From Pseudideonella sakaiensis (GTDB lineage Bacteria; Pseudomonadota; Gammaproteobacteria; Burkholderiales; Burkholderiaceae_C), in NCBI RefSeq assembly GCF_001293525.1, contig NZ_BBYR01000029.1:1-64000 (forward strand): DNA of 64,000 bases. The letters run 5' to 3'. Shown here one piece after another: positions 1-8,382 of this stretch. A program made the position numbers and the translations under genes. Below the pieces are notes generated by a model. The model ran no database searches. It was given only the letters and a program-made list of their open reading frames with translations, and had not been told where the DNA came from. How positions within the stretch are numbered: the first letter of the stretch is position 1; each line of letters opens with the position of its first letter.

Positions 1-27
1 TAGGTCATCGTCAGGCTATTTATCCGG

Positions 28-64
28 AACCCCTGCAGCCTTGGCTGCAGGGGTTTTTTGTTTT
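28..64 (+). terminator. Rho-independent terminator
   Basis: A 13-bp perfect stem (28-40 with 43-55) closes on a two-base TT loop and is followed by a T-rich tract with a single G to position 64. The T tract lies on the plus strand, so it ends a plus-strand transcript that enters from left of the window, convergent with fadD. On the minus strand there is no T run after the stem. Confidence 0.85.
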
Positions 65-69
65 CCGGA

Positions 70-1776
70 TCAGCTTTGGCGCAACTCGCGCCGCAGAATC
101 TTGCCGACGTTCGACTTCGGCAGATCGTCGCGGAACTCGATGTATTTCGGACGCTTGTAGGCGGTGAAGTTCTCGCGGCAATAACGGGCGAGGGCATCTT
201 CGTCGAGCGAGGCGTCCTTGCGAACGACGAACAGCTTGACCGCTTCGCCCGACTTCTCGTCCGGGATGCCGACCGCGGCGCATTCGAGTACCCCGGGGTG
301 GAGATTGACCACCTGTTCCAGCTCGGTGGGATACACGTTGAAGCCGGACACCAGGATCATGTCCTTCTTGCGGTCGACGATGCGCACGTAGCCGGCGTCG
401 TCCATGATGCCGACGTCGCCGCTCTTGAAGTAGCCGTCCGCGGTCATCACCTTGGCGGTCTCGTCGGGGCGCTGCCAGTAGCCCGCCATCACCTGCGGCC
501 CGCGGATGCAGATCTCGCCGGGTTCGCCAGGCGCGACGGGGCGACCGTCGTCGTCGCGGATGCTGATCTGCGTGGACGGGATCGGCAGGCCAATCGTGCC
601 GGTGAAGCCATCGATGTCGAATCGGTTGATCGTCGCGACCGGCGAGGTTTCCGACAGCCCGTAGCCTTCGACGATCGCGCAGCCCGTCACCCGTTGCCAC
701 TTCTCCGCCGTGGCCTGCTGCACGGCCATCCCGCCGCCGTTCGAGATCACGAGCCCGGAGAAATCGAGCCGGGCGAAGTCGGGGTCGTTCGCCAGGGCAT
801 TGAACAGGGTGTTGACCGCCGGGAACATGTTCACCTGCAGGCCCTGCAGGGTCTTCACGAAGCCCGGTATGTCCCGCGGGTTGGGCACCAGCACATTGAG
901 CATGCCCTGGCGCGTGCCCAGCATGAAGCAGGCCGTCAACGCGAAGATGTGGTACAGCGGCAGCGCGCAGACGATGGTGATCTGTCGCTCACCCAGCCGC
1001 TTCAACATCGGATCGAACCAGGCCTCCGACTGGATGATGTTCGCGACCACGTTGCGGTGCAGCAGTGTCGCGCCCTTCGAGACGCCGGTGGTGCCGCCCG
1101 TGTACTGCAGGAAGGCCGGGTCGTCCGCGCTGATCGTCACGCGACGCAACGCGAGCCGTGCGCCCTCGTCGACGGCGTCGGTGAACCGAGTCACCGTGCG
1201 GCCTCCGTCGAGGGGCAGCCGGTAGGCGGGAACCAGCCGCTTGGCGTGCCTGACCGCGAAGTTGACGAGCCGACCTTTCCAGAAGCCCAGCAGATCCCCC
1301 ATCGCGGCCAGCACCACGTGGCGGACCGATGTGCCCTCGATCACCTCCTCGAGGGTCGCGGCGAAGTTCTCCAGCACGATGATGGCCTCCGCCCCGGAGT
1401 CCACCAGTTGGTGCTGAAGTTCGCGCGCGGTGTACAGCGGGTTCACGTTCACCACCACGCAGCCGGCACGCAGGATGGCGGGGATCGCCACCATGTACTG
1501 GGGGAGGTTGGGCATCATGATCGCGACGCGCGACCCCGGCGCGAGGCCTCGGTGCTGCAGCCACGCCCCCAGCGCCGCCGACAGTTCGTCCAGGTCCCGG
1601 TAGCGCAGCCGGCTGCCCATGCACAGCGCCGCGTCCCGGCTGGCGTGGCGACGGAAGGCGTCGTCGAGCAGCTGGGTGAGTGTCATCGACGCGTCCAGCG
1701 TCACCTCGGGAGGAACGCCCGGCGGGTAGCTCGCAAGCCAGGGAGCGGGGTGCAGATCGGCGGGCACGGCGGACAC
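70..1776 (-). CDS. fadD: Long-chain fatty acid--CoA ligase
   Basis: This 568-residue protein is an AMP-forming acyl-CoA synthetase that activates fatty acids to acyl-CoA with ATP and CoA, feeding beta-oxidation. Visible motifs are the AMP-binding loop TGGTTGVSKG, the GYGLSETSP motif, the hinge region around DRKKDMILVSGFNVYP, and the C-terminal NVGKILRREL with the catalytic lysine near 559. The length fits the family. I chose a GTG start because AGGAG lies five bases upstream and the protein then begins SAVPADLHP; the reading frame stays open a further 78 codons upstream, but that part looks non-coding. It is transcribed alone, 252 bases downstream of another minus-strand gene. FadD is clear; a medium- or short-chain preference cannot be excluded. 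Confidence 0.93.
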   Translation of the reverse strand: MSAVPADLHPAPWLASYPPGVPPEVTLDASMTLTQLLDDAFRRHASRDAALCMGSRLRYRDLDELSAALGAWLQHRGLAPGSRVAIMMPNLPQYMVAIPAILRAGCVVVNVNPLYTARELQHQLVDSGAEAIIVLENFAATLEEVIEGTSVRHVVLAAMGDLLGFWKGRLVNFAVRHAKRLVPAYRLPLDGGRTVTRFTDAVDEGARLALRRVTISADDPAFLQYTGGTTGVSKGATLLHRNVVANIIQSEAWFDPMLKRLGERQITIVCALPLYHIFALTACFMLGTRQGMLNVLVPNPRDIPGFVKTLQGLQVNMFPAVNTLFNALANDPDFARLDFSGLVISNGGGMAVQQATAEKWQRVTGCAIVEGYGLSETSPVATINRFDIDGFTGTIGLPIPSTQISIRDDDGRPVAPGEPGEICIRGPQVMAGYWQRPDETAKVMTADGYFKSGDVGIMDDAGYVRIVDRKKDMILVSGFNVYPTELEQVVNLHPGVLECAAVGIPDEKSGEAVKLFVVRKDASLDEDALARYCRENFTAYKRPKYIEFRDDLPKSNVGKILRRELRQS

Positions 1777-1982
1777 GACATCTCCTGAGGTGGAATGGGG
1801 AGCAGGATCCCCGAGACCCCGATCGTCGCCGCACGTACCGCCCCCGGCCAAGCGGGCTTGCCCGAAGGGGACGGCTGCCACGGTGCCCCATGCGACCTCT
1901 TCCGACCTGGGCCGGGCCGCGGCCTGCAGCGGGGCCCGGTGCCCCAGGAGCTCCTGGCCCGCATGCAAGCGCCCAGGCGCCT

Positions 1983-2019
1983 GCACCCGTACGCGACGCC
2001 GGTATCGCACCCGTACGCG
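1983..2019. repeat. 13-bp direct repeat, 24-bp period, upstream of fadD
   Basis: GCACCCGTACGCG occurs at 1983-1995 and again at 2007-2019. The second copy runs into a palindromic GTACGCGTAC. It lies about 207 bases upstream of the fadD start, just past the end of the next gene. It could be a paired regulator site or a chance repeat; no regulator is identified. Confidence 0.4.
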
Positions 2020-2028
2020 TACCCGCCT

Positions 2029-2775
2029 TCAGCCCCTCCCGTCCGCCGCCGGCAGGGCGTCCGGTGGCAGCGCCGATGCGTCGAACAGACTGCGCGCCAG
2101 CCGCCGTTCGCGGGCGCCGACCTCGCGCAGGAAGTCCTCGGCCCCGTTCATCGCGCGGAAGGTGTCGAAGCCCGCCTCGAGGAAGCGCTGCAGGTCGCTC
2201 AGACCGGCGGCCGCGGCCGGCCCGCGCATCATCCGCAGGCTTTGGCGCAGCAGGCGCTTGCGGGTCAGCCGGTCGAGCGTCTCGCCGACCTGCAGCGTCA
2301 GCGCGATCTGGCGCTCGCGCGCCTCGGGCTCGCCGCAGGCCTGCCAGGCGCGCTGGTAGGTCGGCGGGTCCAGCACGGCGCCCGCCGAAGCGTCGCCGGC
2401 CAGCCACTGGCGCGCCATCTGGCTGTCGAGCCGCTCCGACAGTGCATGCAGTTCCGCGAGCGTGGCCACGGTCGCGACGATGTCCTCGGGGAACAGCCGT
2501 GTCATGGCCGGCACGATGCGCGCGAACTGGTCGTCGCGCCGCGTGAAATCGCTGGGCCCGTAGAGCTCGTCGAGGAAGTAGCGTGCCGCCGGGGCATAGC
2601 GCGGGTCGGCCAGCAGGTCGCGGTAGGTGTGCGCGAAGCGGCGCTGCTGGTAGGCCTTCAGTGCGCGCACGGCGGCGCCGAGCGCCGGTTCCGCCTGGCG
2701 CCGGGCCCGCTCGTCCGCCACCGCCTGGAGCCACTGCAGGATGCGTTCGCCGGGGGGGAGGGTCGGACGGGACAT
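2029..2775 (-). CDS. FFLEELY-motif conserved protein
   Basis: This 248-residue soluble protein has no signal peptide or membrane segment. Near residue 66 it carries YFLDELYGPSDF, a variant of the FFLEELY motif that names a family of Burkholderiales proteins of unknown role (recalled from memory, not searched). Most of the sequence is Arg-rich and looks alpha-helical. ATG at 2775 gives MSRPTLPPGERILQWL; the frame is open far upstream only because the DNA is GC-rich. The gene is divergent from the hydrolase at 2824, with 48 bases between starts, so the two may share a promoter region. Function unknown. Confidence 0.7.
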   Translation of the reverse strand: MSRPTLPPGERILQWLQAVADERARRQAEPALGAAVRALKAYQQRRFAHTYRDLLADPRYAPAARYFLDELYGPSDFTRRDDQFARIVPAMTRLFPEDIVATVATLAELHALSERLDSQMARQWLAGDASAGAVLDPPTYQRAWQACGEPEARERQIALTLQVGETLDRLTRKRLLRQSLRMMRGPAAAAGLSDLQRFLEAGFDTFRAMNGAEDFLREVGARERRLARSLFDASALPPDALPAADGRG

Positions 2776-2823
2776 GCAGCCATTGTGCGATGCGTGCCGC
2801 GTCCGCGGCCTACACTGCCGCCG

Positions 2824-3801
2824 ATGCTTGCCCGCCTGCAGCGCTGGACCACCGTCGGCCTGATCCTGCTGGCCCTGGTCTGGGCGCTGCTCGCGTGGCG
2901 CGCCGGCCGGCCGGCGTGGGCGCTCGCCGGTGCCGTGCTGATCGTGCTCGGCTATGCGGGCGTGCTGGCCCTCGAATGCCTGCTGATGGCCCTGGCGAAC
3001 CGCCGCGACAGCCTGCCCGCCGCGCGCGCCGGCGAGGTGCTGCGCGCCTGGTGGGGCGAGGTGTGCGCCGCGCCCCGGGTGTTCTGCTGGGAGCAGCCAT
3101 TCCGCAGCCGGCGCCATCCGGACCGGCCCGACGCCCCGGGGCGCCGCGGCGTGCTGCTCGTGCACGGCTTCGTCTGCAACCGCGGCGTGTGGAACGCCTG
3201 GTATCCGCGGCTCGAAGCGCATGGCATCCCGGCCATCGGCATCGACCTCGAGCCGGTGTTCGCACCGATCGATGCGCATGTGGAGACGATCGACCGGGCC
3301 GTGGCCCGCCTGCAGCGCGGCACCGGACTCGCGCCCGTGGTCGTCGCCCACAGCATGGGCGGTCTCGCGGTGCGGCAGTGGCTGCGCAGCGTGCCGGGGG
3401 CCTCGCAGCGCGTGCACCACGTCGTCACGCTCGGCACGCCGCACCGGGGCACCGCGCTCGCCCGCTTCGCGTTCAGCCCGAACACGCGCCAGATGCAGCG
3501 GGACAGCGCGTGGCTGCAGGCGCTGGCGGCCGACGAGCCCGGCGAGCGCCGCGCGCTCTTCACCTGCCTCTACAGCGCCTGCGACAACATCGTCTTCCCG
3601 ACCTCGATGGCCACGTTGCCGGGGGCCGCGGCACGCGAACTGCGCGGCTGGGCGCACGTGCACCTCGTCGGGCACCCGGCTGCCTTCGACGCGGTCCTCG
3701 AGGCCCTGGCGCGGCCGCCGGCAACGGCGCTGTCTGCTCCCGCAGCCCCGCCCGTCGCAGCGTCTCGCGGCGACGAGCCCATGCGGCCGACGCCGCGCTG
3801 A
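2824..3801 (+). CDS. Membrane-anchored alpha/beta hydrolase (lipase-like)
   Basis: This is a 325-residue serine hydrolase. The first 60 residues form two hydrophobic helices, so the enzyme is probably held at the inner membrane. The catalytic domain starts at GVLLVHGFVCNRGVW, with an HGF oxyanion-hole motif, and carries the nucleophile elbow AHSMGG with Ser177. SACDNIV and the LVGHP segment near the C-terminus are candidate Asp and His positions. LGTPHRGTALAR is typical of triacylglycerol-lipase and PGAP1-like hydrolases, which suggests an ester or lipid substrate. The ATG at 2824 has no strong ribosome-binding site. It converges on the HDOD gene, ten bases away. Substrate unknown. Confidence 0.8.
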   Translation: MLARLQRWTTVGLILLALVWALLAWRAGRPAWALAGAVLIVLGYAGVLALECLLMALANRRDSLPAARAGEVLRAWWGEVCAAPRVFCWEQPFRSRRHPDRPDAPGRRGVLLVHGFVCNRGVWNAWYPRLEAHGIPAIGIDLEPVFAPIDAHVETIDRAVARLQRGTGLAPVVVAHSMGGLAVRQWLRSVPGASQRVHHVVTLGTPHRGTALARFAFSPNTRQMQRDSAWLQALAADEPGERRALFTCLYSACDNIVFPTSMATLPGAAARELRGWAHVHLVGHPAAFDAVLEALARPPATALSAPAAPPVAASRGDEPMRPTPR

Positions 3802-3811
3802 AGGCGCGCGT

Positions 3812-4636
3812 CTAGCGGCCGTCGACGTCGTGCAGCAGCTGCCGCACCGCCGGAGGCGACAGCTGCAGCAGCTGCGAGAGCTCGGCGACGTCGTCGGGCA
3901 GCGCCGCGTCGTCCCAGCCCAGGTGGCTGTGCCGCGCGACGCGGATCGCGAGCAGCACGGTGCGCACGCTGGGGTGCTCCGCGTGGCGGTCGTCGAGGAT
4001 GCGCACCAGCATGTCCGACAGGCGCCAGTGCTTCATCAGCGCCTGCTGCAGGTCGATCAGCTCGACGTGCAGCACCTCGCGCTGCGCGGTCGCCGAGCGC
4101 AGCTGCGGATCCGCCTGCTGCCGATCGCGGATGCGCGCCGCCAGTACCGGCGCGTGCACCCACAGCAGCAGTTCGGCGAAGTCGTGCAGCAGCGCGGCCT
4201 GGTGCAGCAGCGGCGCCTCGGGATCGGTGCGGTGCACGGCGAAGGCGAGCGCGAACTGGGCGGCGCGGCGGCCGCGGCGCAGCACGGCGTTCAGCCCGTC
4301 GAGCGCCCCGGGCTGGTCGGCGAGCCGCTGCTCCACCGTCGGCTGCGGGCCGAAGGCGCGAAAGAAGGGCGTGATGCCCATCAGCACGATGGCCGCGGTG
4401 ACGGTCTCCGGATCGGTGAGCAGGCGCTGCGGCCGATGCGCCGCCGCGTGCGCCATCAGCTTCAGCGTCATCAGCGGGTCGGTGGCGATCACCTCGCCGA
4501 GCAGGTTGGCATCGACGCTGTCCTCGTTCGCCCGCAGGCCCTCGAGCGTCAGCGCCGTGTCCTCCAGCACCGGAATCTCGGCCGCGGCCATGTGCCGTGT
4601 CCACGCGGCGAGGTCGGCCAGCGGTTCGCTCAGCAT
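3812..4636 (-). CDS. HDOD-domain signalling protein
   Basis: This 274-residue protein has an HDOD fold over roughly residues 15-230. HDOD is an HD-phosphohydrolase relative that usually lacks enzyme activity and serves in signalling. Visible marks are PVLEDTALTLEGL near the start, the ATDPLMTLKLM helix, the GITPFFRAFG turn and the QAALLHDFAELLLW segment, where the HD-like pair falls. GGAG lies six bases upstream of the ATG. It follows the ABC-importer genes on the same strand with a 19-base gap from the binding-protein gene, so it may be co-transcribed, although no functional link is evident. Confidence 0.82.
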   Translation of the reverse strand: MLSEPLADLAAWTRHMAAAEIPVLEDTALTLEGLRANEDSVDANLLGEVIATDPLMTLKLMAHAAAHRPQRLLTDPETVTAAIVLMGITPFFRAFGPQPTVEQRLADQPGALDGLNAVLRRGRRAAQFALAFAVHRTDPEAPLLHQAALLHDFAELLLWVHAPVLAARIRDRQQADPQLRSATAQREVLHVELIDLQQALMKHWRLSDMLVRILDDRHAEHPSVRTVLLAIRVARHSHLGWDDAALPDDVAELSQLLQLSPPAVRQLLHDVDGR

Positions 4637-4655
4637 CGCGGTCTCCGCAACGGCG

Positions 4656-5738
4656 TCAGCGCGGCGGCTGGGCCCCGGCGGCGGCCGGCAGCCCCACGCG
4701 CTTGCCGACGAAGTCGAAGCTCGCCACCTTCGCGAGGTCGACCTCGCCGGACTTGTAGAGGCCGGCGCGCACCATCTGGCGGTAGAAGTCCTCGATGCGG
4801 GCCGGCGAAAGGCTGCCGATGCCGCGCTCGCGCGCCTCGCCGGAGTCGACGATGCCCTGGGAGCGCATCAGCGCCACCGAGGCCTCGATCTCGGCCTCCG
4901 TCATCTCGGGGTTGTCCTTCAGCATCAGCGCATTCGCCTGGCGCCGGTCGCCGTTCAGGTAGGCGGACCAACCGAGGATCGACGCGTCGACGAAGCGCTG
5001 CACCACGCCCGGCCGCCGCGCCACCGTCTCGCGCGTCGCCTCGATCAGCGTCGAGTAGGTGCTGAAGCCGTGGTCCGCCAGCAGGTGCACCACCGGCTTG
5101 AAGCGGCCCTGGTTCTCGACGTAGATCGGCTCCGCCACCGAGTAGCCCTGCTGGATCGCGCGCTTGTTCGCGAGAAAGGGCCCGAGGTTGTAGTTGTAGG
5201 GCTTCAGCGCCTCGTCGCGGAAACCGTGCACCGCCTTCAGCCACTGCCACCAGGTGAACTGGCCGTCCTTCGCGATCAGCGCCACCGGCGCGCTCTTCAG
5301 CGCCTCGAAGGCCTCGTAGCCCTGGCCCGGGTGGGCGATCAGTGCCTGCGGATCCTTCTGGAACATCGCCGCCACGACCACCGTCGGCACGCCGTTCTTC
5401 ACGTTGTCGAAGCTGTGCAGCAGGTTGCCGGTCATCAGGAAGTCGATGCGGCCGGCCGGCAGCAGCGGCCGGTTGTTCACCTGCGGGCCACCCTGCACGA
5501 TGCTGACGTCCAGCCCGGCGCGGGCGTAGGTGCCGTCGGCCAGCGCCTGGTAGAAGCCGCCGTGGGCCGCCTGCGCCTTCCAGTTGGTCGCGAAGCGCAC
5601 CGCCTCGCGCGGCTGCGCTGCGGCCAGCCCGCTGGCCAGGCCCGCCACCGCCAGGCCGCCGAGGCGGCCCAGGGTGCGGCGACGCGACGCGTCGTCCGGG
5701 CGGATCGGGGTCGGGGGCCCCCTGCGTACATCAGTCAT
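4656..5738 (-). CDS. ABC importer substrate-binding protein, NMT1/THI5-like
   Basis: This 360-residue periplasmic binding protein has an N-terminal region with consecutive arginines (SRRRTLGRLGG) and a hydrophobic stretch, which suggests Tat-type or Sec export. The mature part begins at VRFATNWKAQAAHGGFYQALADG, characteristic of the NitT/TauT/thiamine-precursor (SsuA/ThiY) superfamily. GAGGTG upstream supports the ATG. It is the third gene of an importer set with the permease (43 bases upstream) and ATPase. Pyrimidine thiamine precursors, nitrate, sulfonates or other small nitrogen compounds are possible ligands. I saw no thiamine riboswitch upstream, so the substrate stays open. Confidence 0.85.
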   Translation of the reverse strand: MTDVRRGPPTPIRPDDASRRRTLGRLGGLAVAGLASGLAAAQPREAVRFATNWKAQAAHGGFYQALADGTYARAGLDVSIVQGGPQVNNRPLLPAGRIDFLMTGNLLHSFDNVKNGVPTVVVAAMFQKDPQALIAHPGQGYEAFEALKSAPVALIAKDGQFTWWQWLKAVHGFRDEALKPYNYNLGPFLANKRAIQQGYSVAEPIYVENQGRFKPVVHLLADHGFSTYSTLIEATRETVARRPGVVQRFVDASILGWSAYLNGDRRQANALMLKDNPEMTEAEIEASVALMRSQGIVDSGEARERGIGSLSPARIEDFYRQMVRAGLYKSGEVDLAKVASFDFVGKRVGLPAAAGAQPPR

Positions 5739-5781
5739 CGGATCACCTCGTTCGAAACAGCGCCGGTCCGCGCCCGGCCGC

Positions 5782-6555
5782 TCATTCCGGCCCCGGCGCC
5801 TGCCCGGGGCCGAGCAGGCGCCGGGCGAGCAGGCCGAAGCCGGCGTGGATCAGGACACCCGTCAGCACCAGCAGCGTCAGGGCGGCAAACATCTTCGGGG
5901 TCTCGGTGCGGAAACTCGCCTCGAGGATGCGCGAAGCCAGGCCCGTCTCCCGTCCGGCCGCGCCGGCGACCATCTCCGCCGTCACCGCGCCGATCAGGCT
6001 CAGGCCACCCGAGATCTTCAGGCCGGCAATGAAGTAGGGCAAGGCACTGGGCACCAGCAGCAGCCGCAGCCGCTGCGCCGGGCTGGCCCGGTAGAGCCGG
6101 AACAGTTCGCGCAGCCGCGGGTCGGCCGAGCGCAGCCCGGCGACGGTGTTCGAGAGGATCGGGAAGAAGGCCACGATCCAGGCGCACAGCAGCAGTGCGG
6201 CCGTCGTGCTGTCCACGTAGATCAGGATCAGCGGGGCCACCGCGACGATCGGCGTCACCTGCAGCACCACCGCCAGCGGCAGCAGCGCCGCCTCCAGCGG
6301 CCGCCAGAGCGCGAAGGCCGAGGCCACGAGCACCCCGCCGAGGCAGGCGAGCGCCAGCGCCCCGAAGGTCACCTGCACGGTGAACCACCAGCTGCCGAGC
6401 AGCGAGCCGAGGTTGTCCGCCAGCGTGCGGGCCACCAGCGTCGGCGCGGGCAGGGTGTAGGCGGGGATGTCGCCGAGGCGCACCACCGCCTCCCAGGCCA
6501 GCAGCGCCCCGGCCAGGCCGAGCGCCGGCAGCGCGCGGGCCGCGAGGCCGTTCAC
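5782..6555 (-). CDS. ABC importer permease, SsuC/TauC/ThiX type
   Basis: This 257-residue inner-membrane permease has about six hydrophobic helices and a BPD_transp_1 domain. The coupling-loop region lies around LFRLYRASPAQRLRLLLVPSALPYFIAGLK, the short EAA-type motif that contacts the ATPase. The GTG start overlaps the ATPase stop (GTGA), with AGGAGG seven bases upstream, so the two are translationally coupled. It works with the ATPase and the binding protein in uptake of an unidentified small molecule. Confidence 0.88.
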   Translation of the reverse strand: MNGLAARALPALGLAGALLAWEAVVRLGDIPAYTLPAPTLVARTLADNLGSLLGSWWFTVQVTFGALALACLGGVLVASAFALWRPLEAALLPLAVVLQVTPIVAVAPLILIYVDSTTAALLLCAWIVAFFPILSNTVAGLRSADPRLRELFRLYRASPAQRLRLLLVPSALPYFIAGLKISGGLSLIGAVTAEMVAGAAGRETGLASRILEASFRTETPKMFAALTLLVLTGVLIHAGFGLLARRLLGPGQAPGPE

Positions 6556-7340
6556 GGCGCCGCCTCCTGCGTGCCGTGCGCGGCCTCGACCGCCGCCGAC
6601 ACCGCCGCGCAGGCCCGGACGTAGTCCGCGCCGTTGCGCCAGGCCGCGTCGCGCGCCGCTGGCTCGGGCACCCGGTGCTCGGCCACGATGCGCCCGGGCC
6701 GGCCCGACATCACCAGCACCCGCTGGCTGAGGAAGACGGCCTCGTAGACGCTGTGCGTCACGAACAGCACCGTCAGCCGGTGCGCCGCCCACCAGGCGAG
6801 CAGGTCCGCGTTCAGCTTCTGGCGGGTGAACTCGTCGAGTGCGGCGAAGGGCTCGTCCATCAGCAGCACGCGCGGCCGCGTCACCAGCGCGCGGGCGATC
6901 GACGCGCGCATCCGCATGCCGCCGGACAGCTCGTGCGGGTAGGCGCCGGCGAAGTCGCCGAGGCCGACGGCGCGCAGCTCCCGCATCACGTCGGGCTCGG
7001 CCTGCGCGCGCGAGCGGCCGGCCAGGCGCAGCGGCAGCCAGACGTTGTCGAAGCAGCAGGCCCAGGGCATCAGCGTGGGCTCCTGGAACACGAAGGCCGT
7101 CTCGGCCGCGCCGGCCTGGGCGCGGGGGTCGGCCCGGGTCGCCGGCGTATCGACGCGGCCGTCGCTCGCGGCCTCCAGCCCGGCGGCCAGCCGCAGCACC
7201 GTGCTCTTGCCGCAGCCCGAGGGCCCGAGCAGCGCGACGAACTCGCCCGGCGCCACGTCCAGCGTGACGTCCTGCAGGGCCAGCAAGCCGTTGGGGTGGC
7301 GCTTGTGCACGCCGTGGAGGTGCAGCCCGGCGTCGCTCAT
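6552..7340 (-). CDS. ABC importer ATPase, SsuB/TauB type
   Basis: This 262-residue nucleotide-binding subunit has Walker A GPSGCGKST, the Q-loop FVFQEPTLMPW, the signature LSGGMRMR, Walker B VLLMDEPFAALD and the switch histidine in VTHS. These mark the NitT/TauT ATPase group. It is the first gene of the importer set and overlaps the permease start by four bases. About 225 bases separate it from the small-protein cassette upstream; a strong hairpin in that gap probably isolates its transcription. Confidence 0.9.
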   Translation of the reverse strand: MSDAGLHLHGVHKRHPNGLLALQDVTLDVAPGEFVALLGPSGCGKSTVLRLAAGLEAASDGRVDTPATRADPRAQAGAAETAFVFQEPTLMPWACCFDNVWLPLRLAGRSRAQAEPDVMRELRAVGLGDFAGAYPHELSGGMRMRASIARALVTRPRVLLMDEPFAALDEFTRQKLNADLLAWWAAHRLTVLFVTHSVYEAVFLSQRVLVMSGRPGRIVAEHRVPEPAARDAAWRNGADYVRACAAVSAAVEAAHGTQEAAP

Positions 7341-7513
7341 CGGCGGGGCGCGGCCCGTCGCGGCGACGCGGCCGGGCTGGCGTGCGGGAAGTCGTGGGCA
7401 CTCACGGGGTCGTCTCGGGCGGCGGATCCGCCCGGCTGGGCGCGCCGCGGGGCGCTTCCCGGCGGGCAGCTTCGGTGAGTGTGCCTGGGTTGCCGCGATC
7501 GCGCTGGAAAGAC

Positions 7514-7563
7514 GCGCGGGCCGGCGGGAAGCGGCGGGCGGCCCGCTTCCCGCCCGCCCGCGC
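7514..7563 (-). terminator. Long GC hairpin, possible terminator
   Basis: Arms 7514-7534 and 7543-7563 pair over 21 bp with one mismatch around an 8-base loop. The hairpin lies three bases past the stop codon of the 91-residue small-protein gene. On the minus strand it is followed by GTCTTTCC, a weak T tract. It may end or attenuate the small-protein transcript before the ABC genes. Confidence 0.55.
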
Positions 7564-7565
7564 CG

Positions 7566-7841
7566 TCACAGGCGCGTCACGCCCGGCAGCCAGCCGACGA
7601 ACTGGCCGTCGACGTAGAGCGCACCTTCCGGCGCACCGGCCTGGGCGTAGAACTCGAACTCGCTGCCGGCGGGCAGGCGTTCGGCGGGTGCGGCGGGCAC
7701 CTCGGCCACGCGCCGGGCGAGGCGATCGAGCGCCTCGCTGGCGGCGAGCAGCGCCCAGGCGGCGCTGCGGCGCACCCAGGCGGGCGCCCGGGTGGCGGTG
7801 GCGGGACGGGCGCTCCAGGCGCTGGACTTCGTGCGGGTCAT
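7566..7841 (-). CDS. Small conserved-looking protein, 91 aa
   Basis: This protein of unknown function has a basic, Ala/Arg-rich N-terminal half and a distinct C-terminal module containing EFEFYAQAGAPEGALYVDG and ending in GWLPGVTRL. The C-terminal part looks conserved and folded; I recall similar short Burkholderiales proteins but could not search. GAGGAGAAG, three bases before the ATG, is a strong ribosome-binding site and the main reason to call it real. It is the last of three small basic genes in one direction, and a strong hairpin follows its stop. Confidence 0.65.
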   Translation of the reverse strand: MTRTKSSAWSARPATATRAPAWVRRSAAWALLAASEALDRLARRVAEVPAAPAERLPAGSEFEFYAQAGAPEGALYVDGQFVGWLPGVTRL

Positions 7842-7889
7842 GGTCTTCTCCTCGGGCGCCGCACGGGTCGGGGTGCGGGCGCGGTGGTG

Positions 7890-8084
7890 TCAGGGGCTGT
7901 GCGTGTCGGACGGGGTGGCCGAGCTGCGGCGGCGCAGCGCGTCGGCCGTCTCGCGGGCCAGCGTGCGCTGCGCCGCCTGGCGCTGGCTGCCGCCGCCGGC
8001 GCGGTGGCTGCCGGCCTGGCGGAAGCGGGCAGCGGCGACGATCGGATTGCGCGGTCGGGCGGCGCGGGCGAGGGTGAACTTCAT
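7890..8084 (-). CDS. Small basic protein, 64 aa
   Basis: This very Arg/Ala-rich 64-residue protein contains PRNPIVAAARFRQAGSHR, a pattern I recall from short basic proteins in Burkholderiales chromosomes and phages (from memory only). An AAGGAGTC site precedes the ATG by five bases. It has no membrane segment and might bind nucleic acid or the ribosome, but that is a guess from charge. It sits between the 40- and 91-residue genes; a hairpin at 8130-8165 lies in its leader. Confidence 0.6.
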   Translation of the reverse strand: MKFTLARAARPRNPIVAAARFRQAGSHRAGGGSQRQAAQRTLARETADALRRRSSATPSDTHSP

Positions 8085-8129
8085 GGTGCGACTCCTTCGG
8101 CGGGGGACGGACGACGGGGCTGAAAACGA

Positions 8130-8165
8130 CCACGGCCCGGGGCGGTGACGCGATCCGGGCCGTGG
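8130..8165 (-). terminator. 11-bp hairpin in leader between small genes
   Basis: Perfect 11-bp arms CCACGGCCCGG (8130-8140) and its complement (8155-8165) enclose a 14-base loop. Read on the minus strand it is followed by TCGTTTTC. It could be an attenuator or a processing/stability hairpin between the 40-residue and 64-residue genes. Confidence 0.5.
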
Positions 8166-8201
8166 CGGTGGCGTCGGCGCAGTGCGCCGGAGCCGGGCGG
8201 A

Positions 8202-8324
8202 TCAGCGGTGGGGCGGAGCCCGGCCCGCGTTGCGCGCACGACGGGCCATGCGGCCGGCGCGGGCCGACACGAGGGCGGCACGGGCAGGGCGGGCAGGCAC
8301 GGCGGACACGCGCAGGCGACGCAT
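8202..8324 (-). CDS. Short basic peptide, 40 aa
   Basis: This possible 40-residue protein begins [17 protein letters not shown] and is almost entirely Arg, Ala, Val and Pro. GGAG lies five bases upstream of the ATG. A frame start at 8393 is possible on paper but would leave almost no leader after the predicted promoter. It is the first gene after the promoter/operator at 8383-8420. Without a homology search it is only a candidate; its spacing and ribosome site match those of the two genes behind it. Confidence 0.4.
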   Translation of the reverse strand: MRRLRVSAVPARPARAALVSARAGRMARRARNAGRAPPHR

Positions 8325-8382
8325 GGAACTCCGGGGGTGGCGAACGGGGTGTCGTCGGAGCCGCAGCGGTGCTCGGCGTCGA

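Noticed and set aside
1777-2010. Extended fadD start at 2010
   Set aside because: The extra 78 residues are Arg/Gly-rich and unlike any acyl-CoA ligase; the GTG at 1776 has an AGGAG site five bases upstream.
7341-7565. Thiamine (TPP) riboswitch before the ABC importer genes
   Set aside because: The importer looks similar to thiamine-precursor systems, so I looked for the conserved CTGAGA and GAACCTGA elements on the minus strand. Neither is present.
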